Assembly (NCBI GenBank): GCA_025454915.1
Contig: JALONN010000011.1
Span: 304,717-368,716, forward strand
DNA length: 64,000 nucleotides
Direction: 5' to 3'
DNA from: Raineya sp.
GTDB taxonomy: Bacteria > Bacteroidota > Bacteroidia > Cytophagales > Thermonemataceae
Shown: positions 18,416-26,540 of the stretch, piece after piece
How the letters are laid out: each line of letters begins with the position of its first letter
Numbering within the stretch: position 1 is the first letter of the stretch
Position numbers and translations under genes: made by a program
Notes under the pieces: model-generated
The model's input: the letters and a program-made list of their open reading frames with translations, nothing else
What the model was told of the DNA's origin: nothing
The model's database searches: none

Positions 18416-19525
18416 TTATTCGGCACTCAGAGCATTTTTAAGGGAAACTATTTCCAAATCTTTATTTTGGATACGTTGTTCCAATTGTTTGATAACTTGT
18501 TCAGTTTGTTGCAAAAGTTGTTCTTTTTTAGCTAATTCTTCACTAATGGCTTGTGAACGACTCAAAAGGTCTTTGGTTTTAATATTGATTTGTGCATTGG
18601 CAACGTTAGAAGCAAAGTCTTCACTGATATTTTTTACAAACTCAATTTGGTAAGGCTCTAAAAGATTAAAAGAAGCAACTTCAACAACACCATAGGTTAC
18701 TTCGTTTACACGAATGGGGGCAAGCAATACACTTTTGGGTAAAGCTTCACCCAGTCCAGAAGTTATATGGATATAGTTTTGAGGAATATCATCCATATAA
18801 ATTACATCATCATCTAAAATACAACGTCCCACTAAACCTTCATTAATATAAAAGCTCTTTTTTAAGAATTTTCTTCTAGCATAAGCATAAGCTGCAACAG
18901 CTTCTACAGTAGCAGGTTGGACATCTCTATCGATAATATATACTGCTCCTTGATTGGCATCTATATAATTGGTAAGTTCCCGAATAAAAATATATGCCAA
19001 TTCATTAATTTCTAAATTTTGGTTATCTCGAAGTAAATCAGAGAATTTTGCAATACCCGTAACCGTCCAATTACGACTTTGTTCCTCATGGGAAATTTTT
19101 TGTAATTGTTCACTCATTTCAACCAATGCTTTTCCCAAACCTTCATTGGTACTCAATGTATTAAATTTGAAATCGAATTTACGACTACCAATATTTTTGA
19201 TGAATTTTGTAGCTTCTTCCAAATCTGAAGATATATCTCCTAAATAATGATAAATAGGCTGTATTTCTACTATTGGATTTTCAGGAATTTCAAAGAGTTC
19301 TCCATCACTAACACTTTTAGAAACTCTTTCTATTTGCTTAAAAGAACCGAAAGCATGTTTGTCAATAACATATACTAAAATTCCAATATCGGCAATGGTG
19401 AGAACCAGTAAGCTAAGTTTAAATAGTATATTGATTTCATTATAAATACCTATATACACAATATCGCCCCCTACAAGAATGAAGAGTATTATCACCAGCA
19501 ATATAAATTGTACACGAAAACTCAT
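18416..19525 (-). CDS. Membrane GAF-domain sensor without output domain
   Basis: A 369-residue protein with two membrane helices (about 6-28 and 33-54), a HAMP-like linker (RVSKSVSDGELFEIP), a helical segment, a GAF domain (about 165-320) and a long C-terminal coiled coil (325-365). No kinase, cyclase or methyl-accepting domain follows. The module around the GAF (SRNWTVTGIAKFSDLLRDN, then ANQGAVYII, IYMDDIPQNYIHITSGLG and KSVLLAPI) closely matches the same region of the 1044-residue sensor at 54123-57257. It likely binds a small ligand or partner and relays through the coiled coil. Partners may be the PAS-like and ParA proteins encoded just upstream. Confidence 0.85.
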   Translation of the reverse strand: MSFRVQFILLVIILFILVGGDIVYIGIYNEINILFKLSLLVLTIADIGILVYVIDKHAFGSFKQIERVSKSVSDGELFEIPENPIVEIQPIYHYLGDISSDLEEATKFIKNIGSRKFDFKFNTLSTNEGLGKALVEMSEQLQKISHEEQSRNWTVTGIAKFSDLLRDNQNLEINELAYIFIRELTNYIDANQGAVYIIDRDVQPATVEAVAAYAYARRKFLKKSFYINEGLVGRCILDDDVIYMDDIPQNYIHITSGLGEALPKSVLLAPIRVNEVTYGVVEVASFNLLEPYQIEFVKNISEDFASNVANAQINIKTKDLLSRSQAISEELAKKEQLLQQTEQVIKQLEQRIQNKDLEIVSLKNALSAE

Positions 19526-19620
19526 AAAAATAGATTAAATGAATGATGGAGTAAATAAAAAAATGATTGATGTATTAAAAAAATCAATACTTGTTCACCA
19601 TCTCTTTGTGCTCATTTATT

Positions 19621-20268
19621 TTATATTTTAACAATAATTTTGGCAGATTTGAGGTTTTTATCAATATCTAACTCTATAGTTGTGTTATTTTTATAAGCAC
19701 AGATAGCTTTTGTAATATCTTGGCTTATCCAGATAACTTTTTGTAAAATACCTTGTTGAAATATAGGATAAAGTGTAGTGGCTAATATAGCTTTATCCTC
19801 TGAATTTTTTGGCTGAAGTTCTATAATTTCTTGCACTATTTCTCCTTTCTGAACTTTTTCCCAAGACTGTACCCATTCATTAAGTTTTTCTTTTAGAAGA
19901 AATTCTCTAATAAAACGAAATCCAATTTCTAAATTTTCTACATGCAAAGCCTTGCAAAACAAATTGTTTGCTTTTAGTATTTTTTCGTCTATGCTAATTT
20001 CTGCAACAAGTTGAGTACTTTGTAAAATATGTTCTATTTCAAAATCATTTTCCTGAATAAAATTATGTTTAGTTTGGTGTTCTTCTTCAAAATAGTTGAG
20101 TTGTTGTAAGGAGATAGCAACATCATCGTTGCTAAAAAAAGGAGATTCTGAATATTCATAGTCTTCTTTTTGCTTTAGCTCACTAAGTTCTTGCTCCAAG
20201 TTCTGATAAACAATTTTATTTCGAACGGGTATCATCCGCTCTCTCTTTATATTTTCCCCTAATGCCAT
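19621..20268 (-). CDS. Hypothetical cytoplasmic protein with PAS-like C-terminal half
   Basis: A 215-residue acidic protein whose family I do not recognise. The first 75 residues are charged and probably partly disordered or helical. Residues about 82-190 look like a divergent PAS domain: LVAEISIDEKILKANNLFCKAL resembles the first strands and helix, and FQQGILQKVIWISQDIT resembles the closing strands before the usual D-I-T end. It lies 37 bases downstream of the ParA gene and upstream of the GAF sensor gene. The context points to a signalling or positioning role. PAS assignment is by pattern only. Confidence 0.65.
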   Translation of the reverse strand: MALGENIKRERMIPVRNKIVYQNLEQELSELKQKEDYEYSESPFFSNDDVAISLQQLNYFEEEHQTKHNFIQENDFEIEHILQSTQLVAEISIDEKILKANNLFCKALHVENLEIGFRFIREFLLKEKLNEWVQSWEKVQKGEIVQEIIELQPKNSEDKAILATTLYPIFQQGILQKVIWISQDITKAICAYKNNTTIELDIDKNLKSAKIIVKI

Positions 20269-20305
20269 TATTGAAGTTTAAATTAAATCTACAAATTATC
20301 ACTTT

Positions 20306-21073
20306 CTAACTCATTGCTTCTTTGGCTATAATTTCTCTTGCCAAATTCAGATAATCTTCTGCACCATTAGATTGTGGAGCATATTCAAACACACTTTTTC
20401 CAAATGAGGGAGCCTCAACAAGCTTTACATCTGTACGAATATGTGTTTGAAAAATGGGTACAAAATTATAAGTTTTTTTAATATGGTTATGAACTTCTTG
20501 GGTAATTCTTCTTCGTATATTGTACATTAAAATTAAAATACCCATGATTTGCAACTCTGGATTTACAGTTTTCTTTACCTGTTCGATGGTTTCTAAAATT
20601 AACTCTAAACCGTGCATACTCAAAACTTCCATCTGTAATGGAATAATAATACTATGAGCTGCTACTAATGCATTTACTGTAAGAATAGAAAGAGAGGGTG
20701 AACAGTCTATCAGAATATAGTCGTACTCTTGGGCATGTTGTTCTATCATTTTCTTGACTATCTGCTCTCTTCCCTGATAGTTTACCAAAGAAAGCTCTAA
20801 ATCTGCAAGAGTCACATCGGCAGGAATAATATGCATATTTTCCCTCTGTATCAGGGCGTTATGAAAAGAGATGTCTTCTAAAATAACATCCGAAATGCTC
20901 CAAACATTGCTATTTGCACCTAAATAATAAGAAAGACTTCCCTGTGGGTCTAAATCCATAAGCAATACTTTTTTGCCAAATTCGGCAATAGCACGACCTA
21001 AATTTACAGTAGTGGTAGTTTTTCCTGTTCCTCCTTTTTGATTTACAACTGCAATGATGTGAGGTTTTGGCAT
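20306..21073 (-). CDS. parA: ParA/Soj-type ATPase
   Basis: A 255-residue protein of the MinD/ParA family. The deviant Walker A motif is KGGTGKTTTT at 13-22, with the switch LMDLDPQGSLSYYLG and the Walker B-like DYILIDCSPSL. Such ATPases form dynamic gradients on the nucleoid to partition DNA or position protein clusters. No parB-like gene or obvious parS site lies beside it; neighbours are a PAS-like protein, a GAF sensor and a bestrophin-like membrane protein. It may be the chromosomal Soj or an orphan that positions a signalling cluster. I use the symbol for the family only. Confidence 0.9.
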   Translation of the reverse strand: MPKPHIIAVVNQKGGTGKTTTTVNLGRAIAEFGKKVLLMDLDPQGSLSYYLGANSNVWSISDVILEDISFHNALIQRENMHIIPADVTLADLELSLVNYQGREQIVKKMIEQHAQEYDYILIDCSPSLSILTVNALVAAHSIIIPLQMEVLSMHGLELILETIEQVKKTVNPELQIMGILILMYNIRRRITQEVHNHIKKTYNFVPIFQTHIRTDVKLVEAPSFGKSVFEYAPQSNGAEDYLNLAREIIAKEAMS

Positions 21074-21169
21074 AACGGTTAATAAAGTTTATAATTGCTC
21101 AACAAGTTACAAGAGTTACAATGAATTTGCAAGTTTTTAGTGTTTGAATGTAAAGAAAATAATATATTA

Positions 21170-21994
21170 CTAAATATTATGCATTTTCTTGAAGCTCTCA
21201 ACACTCTCTCGAGCCTCACTGTCCAATACTATTTGTAGTTCCTGTTCATCAAATACAATGTCATCTTCACCAATCTGGTCAAATGGATTCTCTAATTGTT
21301 CCTGAATATTGACTAAACTTACAAATACAAAACTATACAAAATAGCTGATACATAGCCAATTAAAGGGTGTGTACCATCTTTGAGATGATAAGCAAAATA
21401 AGGAGCATACAAAATTGGAAAGCTGTATAAGAAGAAAACAGAATAGGTACGCATGGAGTTTGGCGTACGATAATAAAGAATCTGCTTCATTTTTTCAAAA
21501 TCAGTTACAGATTTTGTAAGATACTGGTCTATTCTTGAGAGCTCTCCTGGACTGATATTGGCTTTCCGGAGTGTTTGTATAAACAACGAAATTTCATCAA
21601 AACATTTATAAATTTTGCTTTCACATTGCTTGTGTTCGCTTGGGTCTTTCAAGAACAACTCTACAACATTTTGCATGGTATCCTGCAACACATGTTTAAT
21701 ATTTTTTCGGTATTCTTCAAAATCCCTGTCAACCCAGTTTTTTCCTGCATAAAACAAAGAAATAAGGTTGGACTTAAAGGAGGCATAGTACATAATGGCT
21801 TCCTCTCTGCGTTTGTAAGCACTATTGATAGAGAATACCACAGGAAAGATAATAGCTGTACCTATCAGAGTAATAGGTAAATCACCTACAAAATTAAAAT
21901 ACTTACAAACATAAGTAATGATAACTGAAAGTGTAGTGATAATCAGTGTTTTATAATTGATGATCATCCATAAGCTACGAAGTAAATTAGCCAT
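21170..21994 (-). CDS. Bestrophin-like integral membrane protein
   Basis: The ATG at 21994 gives 274 residues (a TTG lies three codons upstream). There are hydrophobic segments near 12-30, 36-52, 190-208 and 214-232, with a cytoplasmic helical region between. The pattern near 238-250, QLENPFDQIGEDDI, recalls the bestrophin signature where a P-F pair precedes an acidic cluster, and the four-helix layout fits. Bestrophins are anion or cation channels in the membrane. The match is distant. It is the first gene of the leftward group that continues with parA. Confidence 0.6.
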   Translation of the reverse strand: MANLLRSLWMIINYKTLIITTLSVIITYVCKYFNFVGDLPITLIGTAIIFPVVFSINSAYKRREEAIMYYASFKSNLISLFYAGKNWVDRDFEEYRKNIKHVLQDTMQNVVELFLKDPSEHKQCESKIYKCFDEISLFIQTLRKANISPGELSRIDQYLTKSVTDFEKMKQILYYRTPNSMRTYSVFFLYSFPILYAPYFAYHLKDGTHPLIGYVSAILYSFVFVSLVNIQEQLENPFDQIGEDDIVFDEQELQIVLDSEARESVESFKKMHNI

Positions 21995-22063
21995 AATGCT
22001 CAATAAGGTTAAAAAATTACCTCATTAAGTTAATAAAAATTAACATAGATGTAAAGTTAACTT

Positions 22064-23251
22064 CTATATTTTTTGATAGACACTGGCATAACTTTCTACA
22101 CCTTTTTCTAAAGAAAAATAATCTTGAGCAATATGAATTAAACTTTCTGGTGGAAGATTCAGTAAATTAGGGATTTGATTAATAGATTTTTGTATGGAAT
22201 GTACATCTAAGTTTTTTAGTAAACACCCAAAATTATATTGAGATGCCAGAAACTGATGATCGCCTATATCGTTGGTAATGATAGGAATACCCATAGCCAG
22301 AATTTCAGCCATTTTGGTAGCTGATGATGCTTTTTTAGAATAGGCATCTTTGATGAAAAATAAAGAAAAATGACTTTCTGCAAGCATTAGAGGAACTTCA
22401 TGACGGCTGGCTTTCCTGATTTTGATTTGAGCCAAAGGCAAATTTAGGTTTTTGGCTTCTTCTAAAATAGGTTGTGGATTTTCAGCTGTAATAAATGAAA
22501 AAATAGCATCTGGGTACTTTTCAAGAAGATATTTATAAAATAACAACATTTCTTTGAGTAAATACCATGTTCCAATGGAACCTAAATAGCTGATAGTTAA
22601 ATTTTTAGATTTTGGAATAACATTTAAGGACGGTTTAAATATTTCTAAATCTACACAACATGGAATCACCTGAATAGGAGTTTTTTCAAATCCTTGCCAC
22701 GACTGAATCTCTTGTTTTGCATTATGTGTCAGAGAAATGGTATAATCAGCTTTTTGTAAGAACTCTTTTTCTTTTTTCTTAAAATACAGATAAATTTTAT
22801 TGTAGAGGGGACTTTTTAAGTTCCATAAACCACCATCAATGCGTTCATCAGCCCAAAAACCTCTCATATCAAAAATGAATTTTGTTTTAAGCTTATTCTT
22901 GAGACGAAGGGCTATTAAAGCACTCAGATAGCTTCGGGCGTGTACAATTTCATAAGGCTTTTGTTTATAAATCTGTATTGCTTTTTTCCAGATTTTTCGT
23001 AAATCCCATAATGTTGAGAGAACAGGAGGTTTTTTTGTATAAAAAACTGGTTGCCAGTTTATACCACAGCCATCAATCAGTTTAGAAATAGTTTCGTGTT
23101 TAGACTGATAATTATCAGCTTTTTCAGCAGAAATTACACTAAAAGTATAACCATACTGTCTATTGAGTCCCATCAGGTATGGCAAAATTTGAGACTGCCC
23201 AAGCGGGTCAGTTAAACCATCGTAAGAAATGTATAAAATATGTTTAGACAC
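22064..23251 (-). CDS. Glycosyltransferase family 4 protein
   Basis: I prefer the GTG start at 23251 (395 residues, SKHILYISYDGLTDPLGQSQ is the usual N-terminus of such enzymes); a TTG 18 codons upstream would add a non-family extension. The GT-B fold is indicated by the N-terminal donor-side glycine-rich strand, FIFDMRGFWADERIDGG, the LGSIGTWYLLKEM block and the C-terminal ATKMAEILAMGIPIITND, which holds the EX7E-type catalytic and nucleotide-sugar site. It is expected to build a cell-surface glycan at the inner face of the inner membrane. It is a stand-alone gene, not in a polysaccharide cluster. Confidence 0.88.
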   Translation of the reverse strand: MSKHILYISYDGLTDPLGQSQILPYLMGLNRQYGYTFSVISAEKADNYQSKHETISKLIDGCGINWQPVFYTKKPPVLSTLWDLRKIWKKAIQIYKQKPYEIVHARSYLSALIALRLKNKLKTKFIFDMRGFWADERIDGGLWNLKSPLYNKIYLYFKKKEKEFLQKADYTISLTHNAKQEIQSWQGFEKTPIQVIPCCVDLEIFKPSLNVIPKSKNLTISYLGSIGTWYLLKEMLLFYKYLLEKYPDAIFSFITAENPQPILEEAKNLNLPLAQIKIRKASRHEVPLMLAESHFSLFFIKDAYSKKASSATKMAEILAMGIPIITNDIGDHQFLASQYNFGCLLKNLDVHSIQKSINQIPNLLNLPPESLIHIAQDYFSLEKGVESYASVYQKI

Positions 23252-23357
23252 AGTCAAAATAATTTTTCTATCAAATACTTTGAAATTAAAAGAAACTTTT
23301 TGCAACTTCGCTTACACAATGAACGTATCTTTTCTACTTGTTTAAACCTTTTTCAGT

Positions 23358-23747
23358 TTGGAGATTATATTTCATGATGAAACTATAAGCATTGGCTATA
23401 GTGCTGAAAATGCTTGTCTCACTGTAGACTTTGAGGCTTTTGATACTTGTCGAGAGGCATATCAGAGAGCCTTAGAAGAAGCATTGAGCTTTATTTCGTT
23501 TAAAAGTACACAAAAGATAATCTTTAATCAAAGTAAAAAATCTTTTTTTAGGAAAGAAGATACTTCTTGGGCATGGAACGACTGGTTGCCTCGCCTTTCA
23601 CAATGTTTAGGAAAGCAAGGTAAATTAGCAGTTGTTTTACCTAAAAGAATGCTTTGGTATATAGAAAAAACATCACGAACACACTTACCTTTTCAGAATG
23701 AAGTGTTTGCTACAATAGAAGAGGCGAATCATTGGCTCAATAAGTAA
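23358..23747 (+). CDS. Small STAS/SpoIIAA-like hypothetical protein
   Basis: A 129-residue protein with a TTG start; no in-frame ATG occurs near it. The layout of alternating strands and helices (TVDFEAFDTCREAYQRALEEAL, TQKIIFNQS, KLAVVLPKRMLWYIEK, EVFATIEEANHWLNK) resembles the SpoIIAA-like/STAS fold common in small Cytophagales proteins. Function is unknown. It is followed 14 bases later by the OsmC-family gene, so the two may be co-transcribed. Confidence 0.65.
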   Translation: MEIIFHDETISIGYSAENACLTVDFEAFDTCREAYQRALEEALSFISFKSTQKIIFNQSKKSFFRKEDTSWAWNDWLPRLSQCLGKQGKLAVVLPKRMLWYIEKTSRTHLPFQNEVFATIEEANHWLNK

Positions 23748-23761
23748 TTTATCAATATTTT

Positions 23762-24172
23762 ATGGCTAACCAAATAGAATCTGTTTATCAGGGAAATCTC
23801 AGAACACAAGCCAAACACTTGGCTTCATCTAATACCATCATTACAGATGCTCCTACTGATAACAATGGAAAAGGAGAAGCTTTTTCTCCCTCAGACCTAG
23901 TTTGTGCTGCTTTAGGCAGTTGCATGATGACTATCATGGGTATTGTAGCAGAACGAGATGGCGTAGATTTGAAAGATGTTTCTTGGAAAACTACCAAAGT
24001 GATGTCTGCCAGCCCACGTAAAATAGCTGAAATCCATGTTGAGTTTAGCTTTCCAAAGGAGTTGAATCTTGATGATAAATACAAACAAAAGCTTGAAAAC
24101 GCTGCTCATACCTGTCCTGTGGCTTTGAGTCTCTCAAATGAAATTAAACAAGTTGTCAAATTTCAATGGTAA
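23762..24172 (+). CDS. OsmC/Ohr family peroxide-reducing protein
   Basis: A 136-residue thiol peroxidase-like protein. Both family cysteines are present: Cys54 in AALGSCMMT and Cys118 in AAHTCPVALSL. FSPSDLVCAALGSC is the typical helix of the OsmC dimer. These enzymes detoxify organic hydroperoxides in the cytoplasm using a dithiol cycle. It sits in a short rightward group between a SpoIIAA-like protein and a small membrane protein. Confidence 0.92.
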   Translation: MANQIESVYQGNLRTQAKHLASSNTIITDAPTDNNGKGEAFSPSDLVCAALGSCMMTIMGIVAERDGVDLKDVSWKTTKVMSASPRKIAEIHVEFSFPKELNLDDKYKQKLENAAHTCPVALSLSNEIKQVVKFQW

Positions 24173-24197
24173 GTATTTTTAAACATTTTAAGATATT

Positions 24198-24473
24198 ATG
24201 GAAAATTTTTTAGTAATTGGAGGGTTAGGACTTATGATTATTGGTGGTTTTATTGTGGTTTATTATGGTTTTTTTTGGATTTTAGCCCTTTCGGGTCAGG
24301 CTGGAATGAAAATGATTAAAGGAACTCAGCTTGAAAATAAAGATACAGATATCAATATGATTAAAAATAAAGCATTTATGGGGAGCTTACAAAGCAAGAT
24401 TATCAGAGGAATTATTGGCTTTGCAATAGGAGGAGGAATGTATCTAATAGCTGGACTTTTATATAAATCATAA
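24198..24473 (+). CDS. Small two-helix membrane protein
   Basis: A 91-residue protein with two hydrophobic helices: about 4-32 (glycine-rich, ending in FWILALSG) and about 68-88 (IRGIIGFAIGGGMYLIAGLL). The loop between them is polar and lysine-containing, which predicts both ends facing the same side. Family not recognised. Four bases separate it from the following lipoprotein gene, so the two are probably translated from one message. Confidence 0.72.
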   Translation: MENFLVIGGLGLMIIGGFIVVYYGFFWILALSGQAGMKMIKGTQLENKDTDINMIKNKAFMGSLQSKIIRGIIGFAIGGGMYLIAGLLYKS

Positions 24474-24477
24474 ACAT

Positions 24478-25251
24478 ATGAAAAAAACAAATAACAAAGT
24501 TTATCTTCTCTATCTTTTTATTTTAGGGATTCTTTCTGCCTGTGATGTTGATGTATCTTCAGAGCAATCTGAGAAACCAACAGTCCCTTATGGATTTGTA
24601 AATTCATCAGACCAACCTCTGATGATAACTCTCTATGATACAACGGGTTATTATATAAAGGAAACCATAGCACCTAAAACTTGCATCATTAAACGTATAC
24701 CTGTTGGCGATTCGTATGTTTTTTCAACACAAACACCTAAAGAACAAGACGTAAGAATTTTCCCTGTGGATACAATGAAAACTATTTTAGGGAAATTTGC
24801 AACTGAACTAAAATTTAAAAGTGGTAATAAAAGACTTGCTTATGTGATTCAGCCAGCAAAAATGGCAAGTGGCTCAGGTGGAAATATAGTTTACTATGAT
24901 TTGTTGGGCAAAGATGCATATGTACTTGTAAACCTTTCCCAGTTTTATGAAGCTAAAGGCTTTATGGCTAAAGCAATGGATAAAGGTAAAAAAGCTAAGG
25001 TTATTGAAAGTGTTGTAAGCTCAATAGCTCCTATCAACTTGACATTTAAAACAGCTCAGAAGTACATTTTACCTCCTTATAGTCCTTTACCAGAGGAAGT
25101 ACATGCACAAAAAGAAGTACTCACATTCGTGCCTTTTAGTGTTGAGGAGGTAAAAAATAAATCTAAAGAGGAGCTATTTGAGATGATTCTTGATAAGATA
25201 AAAGCAAGAGGCACAACACAAAAAAAAGTAGATTTTGCAGAACTTGAATAA
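24478..25251 (+). CDS. Hypothetical lipoprotein
   Basis: A 257-residue protein with a lipoprotein signal: KK at the N-terminus, a hydrophobic core (YLLYLFILGIL) and the lipobox LSAC with Cys22. The mature part has beta-rich segments (TVPYGFVNSSDQPLMITLYD) and a Lys-rich C-terminus; I do not recognise the family. It is expected to be anchored to the inner or outer membrane, facing the periplasm or the outside. It follows the two-helix membrane protein by four bases and ends before a strong terminator. Confidence 0.8.
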   Translation: MKKTNNKVYLLYLFILGILSACDVDVSSEQSEKPTVPYGFVNSSDQPLMITLYDTTGYYIKETIAPKTCIIKRIPVGDSYVFSTQTPKEQDVRIFPVDTMKTILGKFATELKFKSGNKRLAYVIQPAKMASGSGGNIVYYDLLGKDAYVLVNLSQFYEAKGFMAKAMDKGKKAKVIESVVSSIAPINLTFKTAQKYILPPYSPLPEEVHAQKEVLTFVPFSVEEVKNKSKEELFEMILDKIKARGTTQKKVDFAELE

Positions 25252-25282
25252 TATAAAATAGTATTGGAACAAACAAACAAGT

Positions 25283-25309
25283 AAAACCTACCAGTCTGGT
25301 AGGTTTTTA
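25283..25309. terminator. Bidirectional terminator after the lipoprotein gene
   Basis: An 11-bp perfect stem (AAAACCTACCA / TGGTAGGTTTT) around a GTC loop, with A and T runs on the two sides. It ends both the rightward lipoprotein unit and the leftward TPR gene, whose last codons lie inside the stem. Confidence 0.9.
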
Positions 25310-25989
25310 TCTTTTTTGACAGATTTGGATCTTTTAAGTTGATATTTCTTGATTTGCTCCTGCTCTTGGTTAGAAATAGCTTCTAAAAAATCATTTTGAG
25401 GTTCCTCTGGTTGAGGCAAATCATCAGGCTTTTTAGCATTATTTTGATTGTTCTGATCTTTTTTCTGTGGTTGATTATTTTTTTGAGGCTGGCTCTTATA
25501 ATTTAATTTTTTTAGTAATTCATAATTGTACTGAAGAGCAATATTATTTTCATTGATGTAAAAAGAGTTTTTATAAGCTTCAAGAGCTTTATCTAAAGAG
25601 TCTGTGGATTCTAAATAGGCTAAATTACCCAACTGATGCCATGCTTTTGCTTGATATGAAAGAGAAGGTGATTTTAAGAGAGAATCGTAGAAGTATTTAG
25701 CCTGCTTTTTTTGAGCAAGTAAATAGTAGGAACTTGCTAAATTCCAATAATTATCATCTTTTTGGGAAGAATCCAGATACAGAAGATAAAAATTTTTCTT
25801 AATAGACTCATTATATTGCTTTTGACTAATGAGTGTAGGCAATTCTTGCTTGAGGGTATTGGCTTTATCTATGCCATCCAATGAAAAGCCTAAAAAATAG
25901 AAGTAAAGCCAATAAAACGCCAACAGCCCTCCAAACAATAGAAGGCTGATGCGTATTTTATAGAAAATATTTTTATTAGATTTTTCCAA
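25288..25989 (-). CDS. Membrane-anchored TPR protein with Gln/Asn-rich tail
   Basis: A 233-residue protein that starts at a TTG (no ATG is near; the start is 12 bases after the upstream stop). A membrane helix lies at about 12-35, followed by TPR-like helices: NYWNLASSYYLLAQKKQAKYFY, AWHQLGNLAYLES and SLDKALEAYKNSFYINENN (about 80-150). The segment after that is rich in Gln, Asn, Lys and Pro (165-200) and ends basic. The layout resembles BatC-type TPR proteins of aerotolerance operons, but no bat genes are nearby. It may scaffold a membrane complex. Function not assigned. Confidence 0.75.
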   Translation of the reverse strand: MEKSNKNIFYKIRISLLLFGGLLAFYWLYFYFLGFSLDGIDKANTLKQELPTLISQKQYNESIKKNFYLLYLDSSQKDDNYWNLASSYYLLAQKKQAKYFYDSLLKSPSLSYQAKAWHQLGNLAYLESTDSLDKALEAYKNSFYINENNIALQYNYELLKKLNYKSQPQKNNQPQKKDQNNQNNAKKPDDLPQPEEPQNDFLEAISNQEQEQIKKYQLKRSKSVKKDKNLPDW

Positions 25990-26001
25990 ATCAGAAGAAA
26001 T

Positions 26002-26469
26002 TTAAGATACTAGTTTTTCTTTTTTCGCAGGTATTTTGGTGTTTTTTACTGTTGTTGCTTTTTTAGTTGTAGTGGCTGTTTTAGTTTCTTTTGTATTATT
26101 AGACTTTGTTTTGGTTGTTGCTACTGTTTTTGTAGAAGTATTCTTAACTACAGCCTTCTTGGTTACAGGTTTCTTCTCTTTTACTTCTACAGCAACTTCT
26201 TTTGTAGCAATTTCCTCTTTTGTTTCTTCTTTCTTTTCTGTAGCAGAAGTTTCTAATGTTTTCCCTTCGAAAAGGTCTTTTCTCATGTCAAAAAGGAAAT
26301 TGACAAATTTATCCTCGCTTACGATAATTCTTACAGGAAAAAGAAAAGGAAGTTTATAAGCTTCTTTCAGAAAGTTTTTAAGAACATTATCACTAATTTC
26401 TTGAAAAGCTGTGGTACGCTCTTCAATAAAACCTTTGATAGCAGGTAAGTGTTTTAATAGTTCTTTCAT
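26002..26469 (-). CDS. Small protein with histone H1-like Lys/Thr/Ala tail
   Basis: A 155-residue protein. Residues 1-75 form a mostly helical, possibly folded part (LLKHLPAIKGFIEERTTAFQ, LPFLFPVRIIVSEDKFVNFLFDMRKDLF). Residues 78-155 are low-complexity, with Lys, Thr, Val and Ala in repeats such as KKAVVKNTSTKTV. Bacterial proteins with such tails are often DNA-binding (HU- or H1-like), but the folded half is not a known DNA-binding domain. A well-matched Bacteroidetes promoter precedes it. The TTG-start TPR gene follows by 12 bases. Function unknown. Confidence 0.75.
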   Translation of the reverse strand: MKELLKHLPAIKGFIEERTTAFQEISDNVLKNFLKEAYKLPFLFPVRIIVSEDKFVNFLFDMRKDLFEGKTLETSATEKKEETKEEIATKEVAVEVKEKKPVTKKAVVKNTSTKTVATTKTKSNNTKETKTATTTKKATTVKNTKIPAKKEKLVS

Positions 26470-26503
26470 AAGAGAGAGTTTTAAAAGTATCTAAAATTTT
26501 CCG

Positions 26504-26534
26504 CAAAGGTAAAAATTTTATCATAAAAATACAA
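26504..26534 (-). promoter_or_regulatory. Bacteroidetes-type promoter for the Lys/Thr-tailed protein gene
   Basis: On the minus strand, TTG (26534-26532), a 20-base spacer and TACCTTTG (26511-26504), which fits TAnnTTTG exactly. The -7 element is 34 bases before the ATG at 26469. Confidence 0.6.
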
Positions 26535-26540
26535 TTTTTT

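Noticed and set aside
25288..25989. Bat (aerotolerance) operon member
   Set aside because: The TPR and tail resemble BatC, but no batA, batB, batD or MoxR-type gene is adjacent.
26036..26359. Plus-strand frame that looks like a highly hydrophobic membrane protein
   Set aside because: It is the reverse of the Lys/Thr-rich tail gene; Lys and Thr codons give hydrophobic residues on the other strand. The minus-strand frame has a promoter and a better start.
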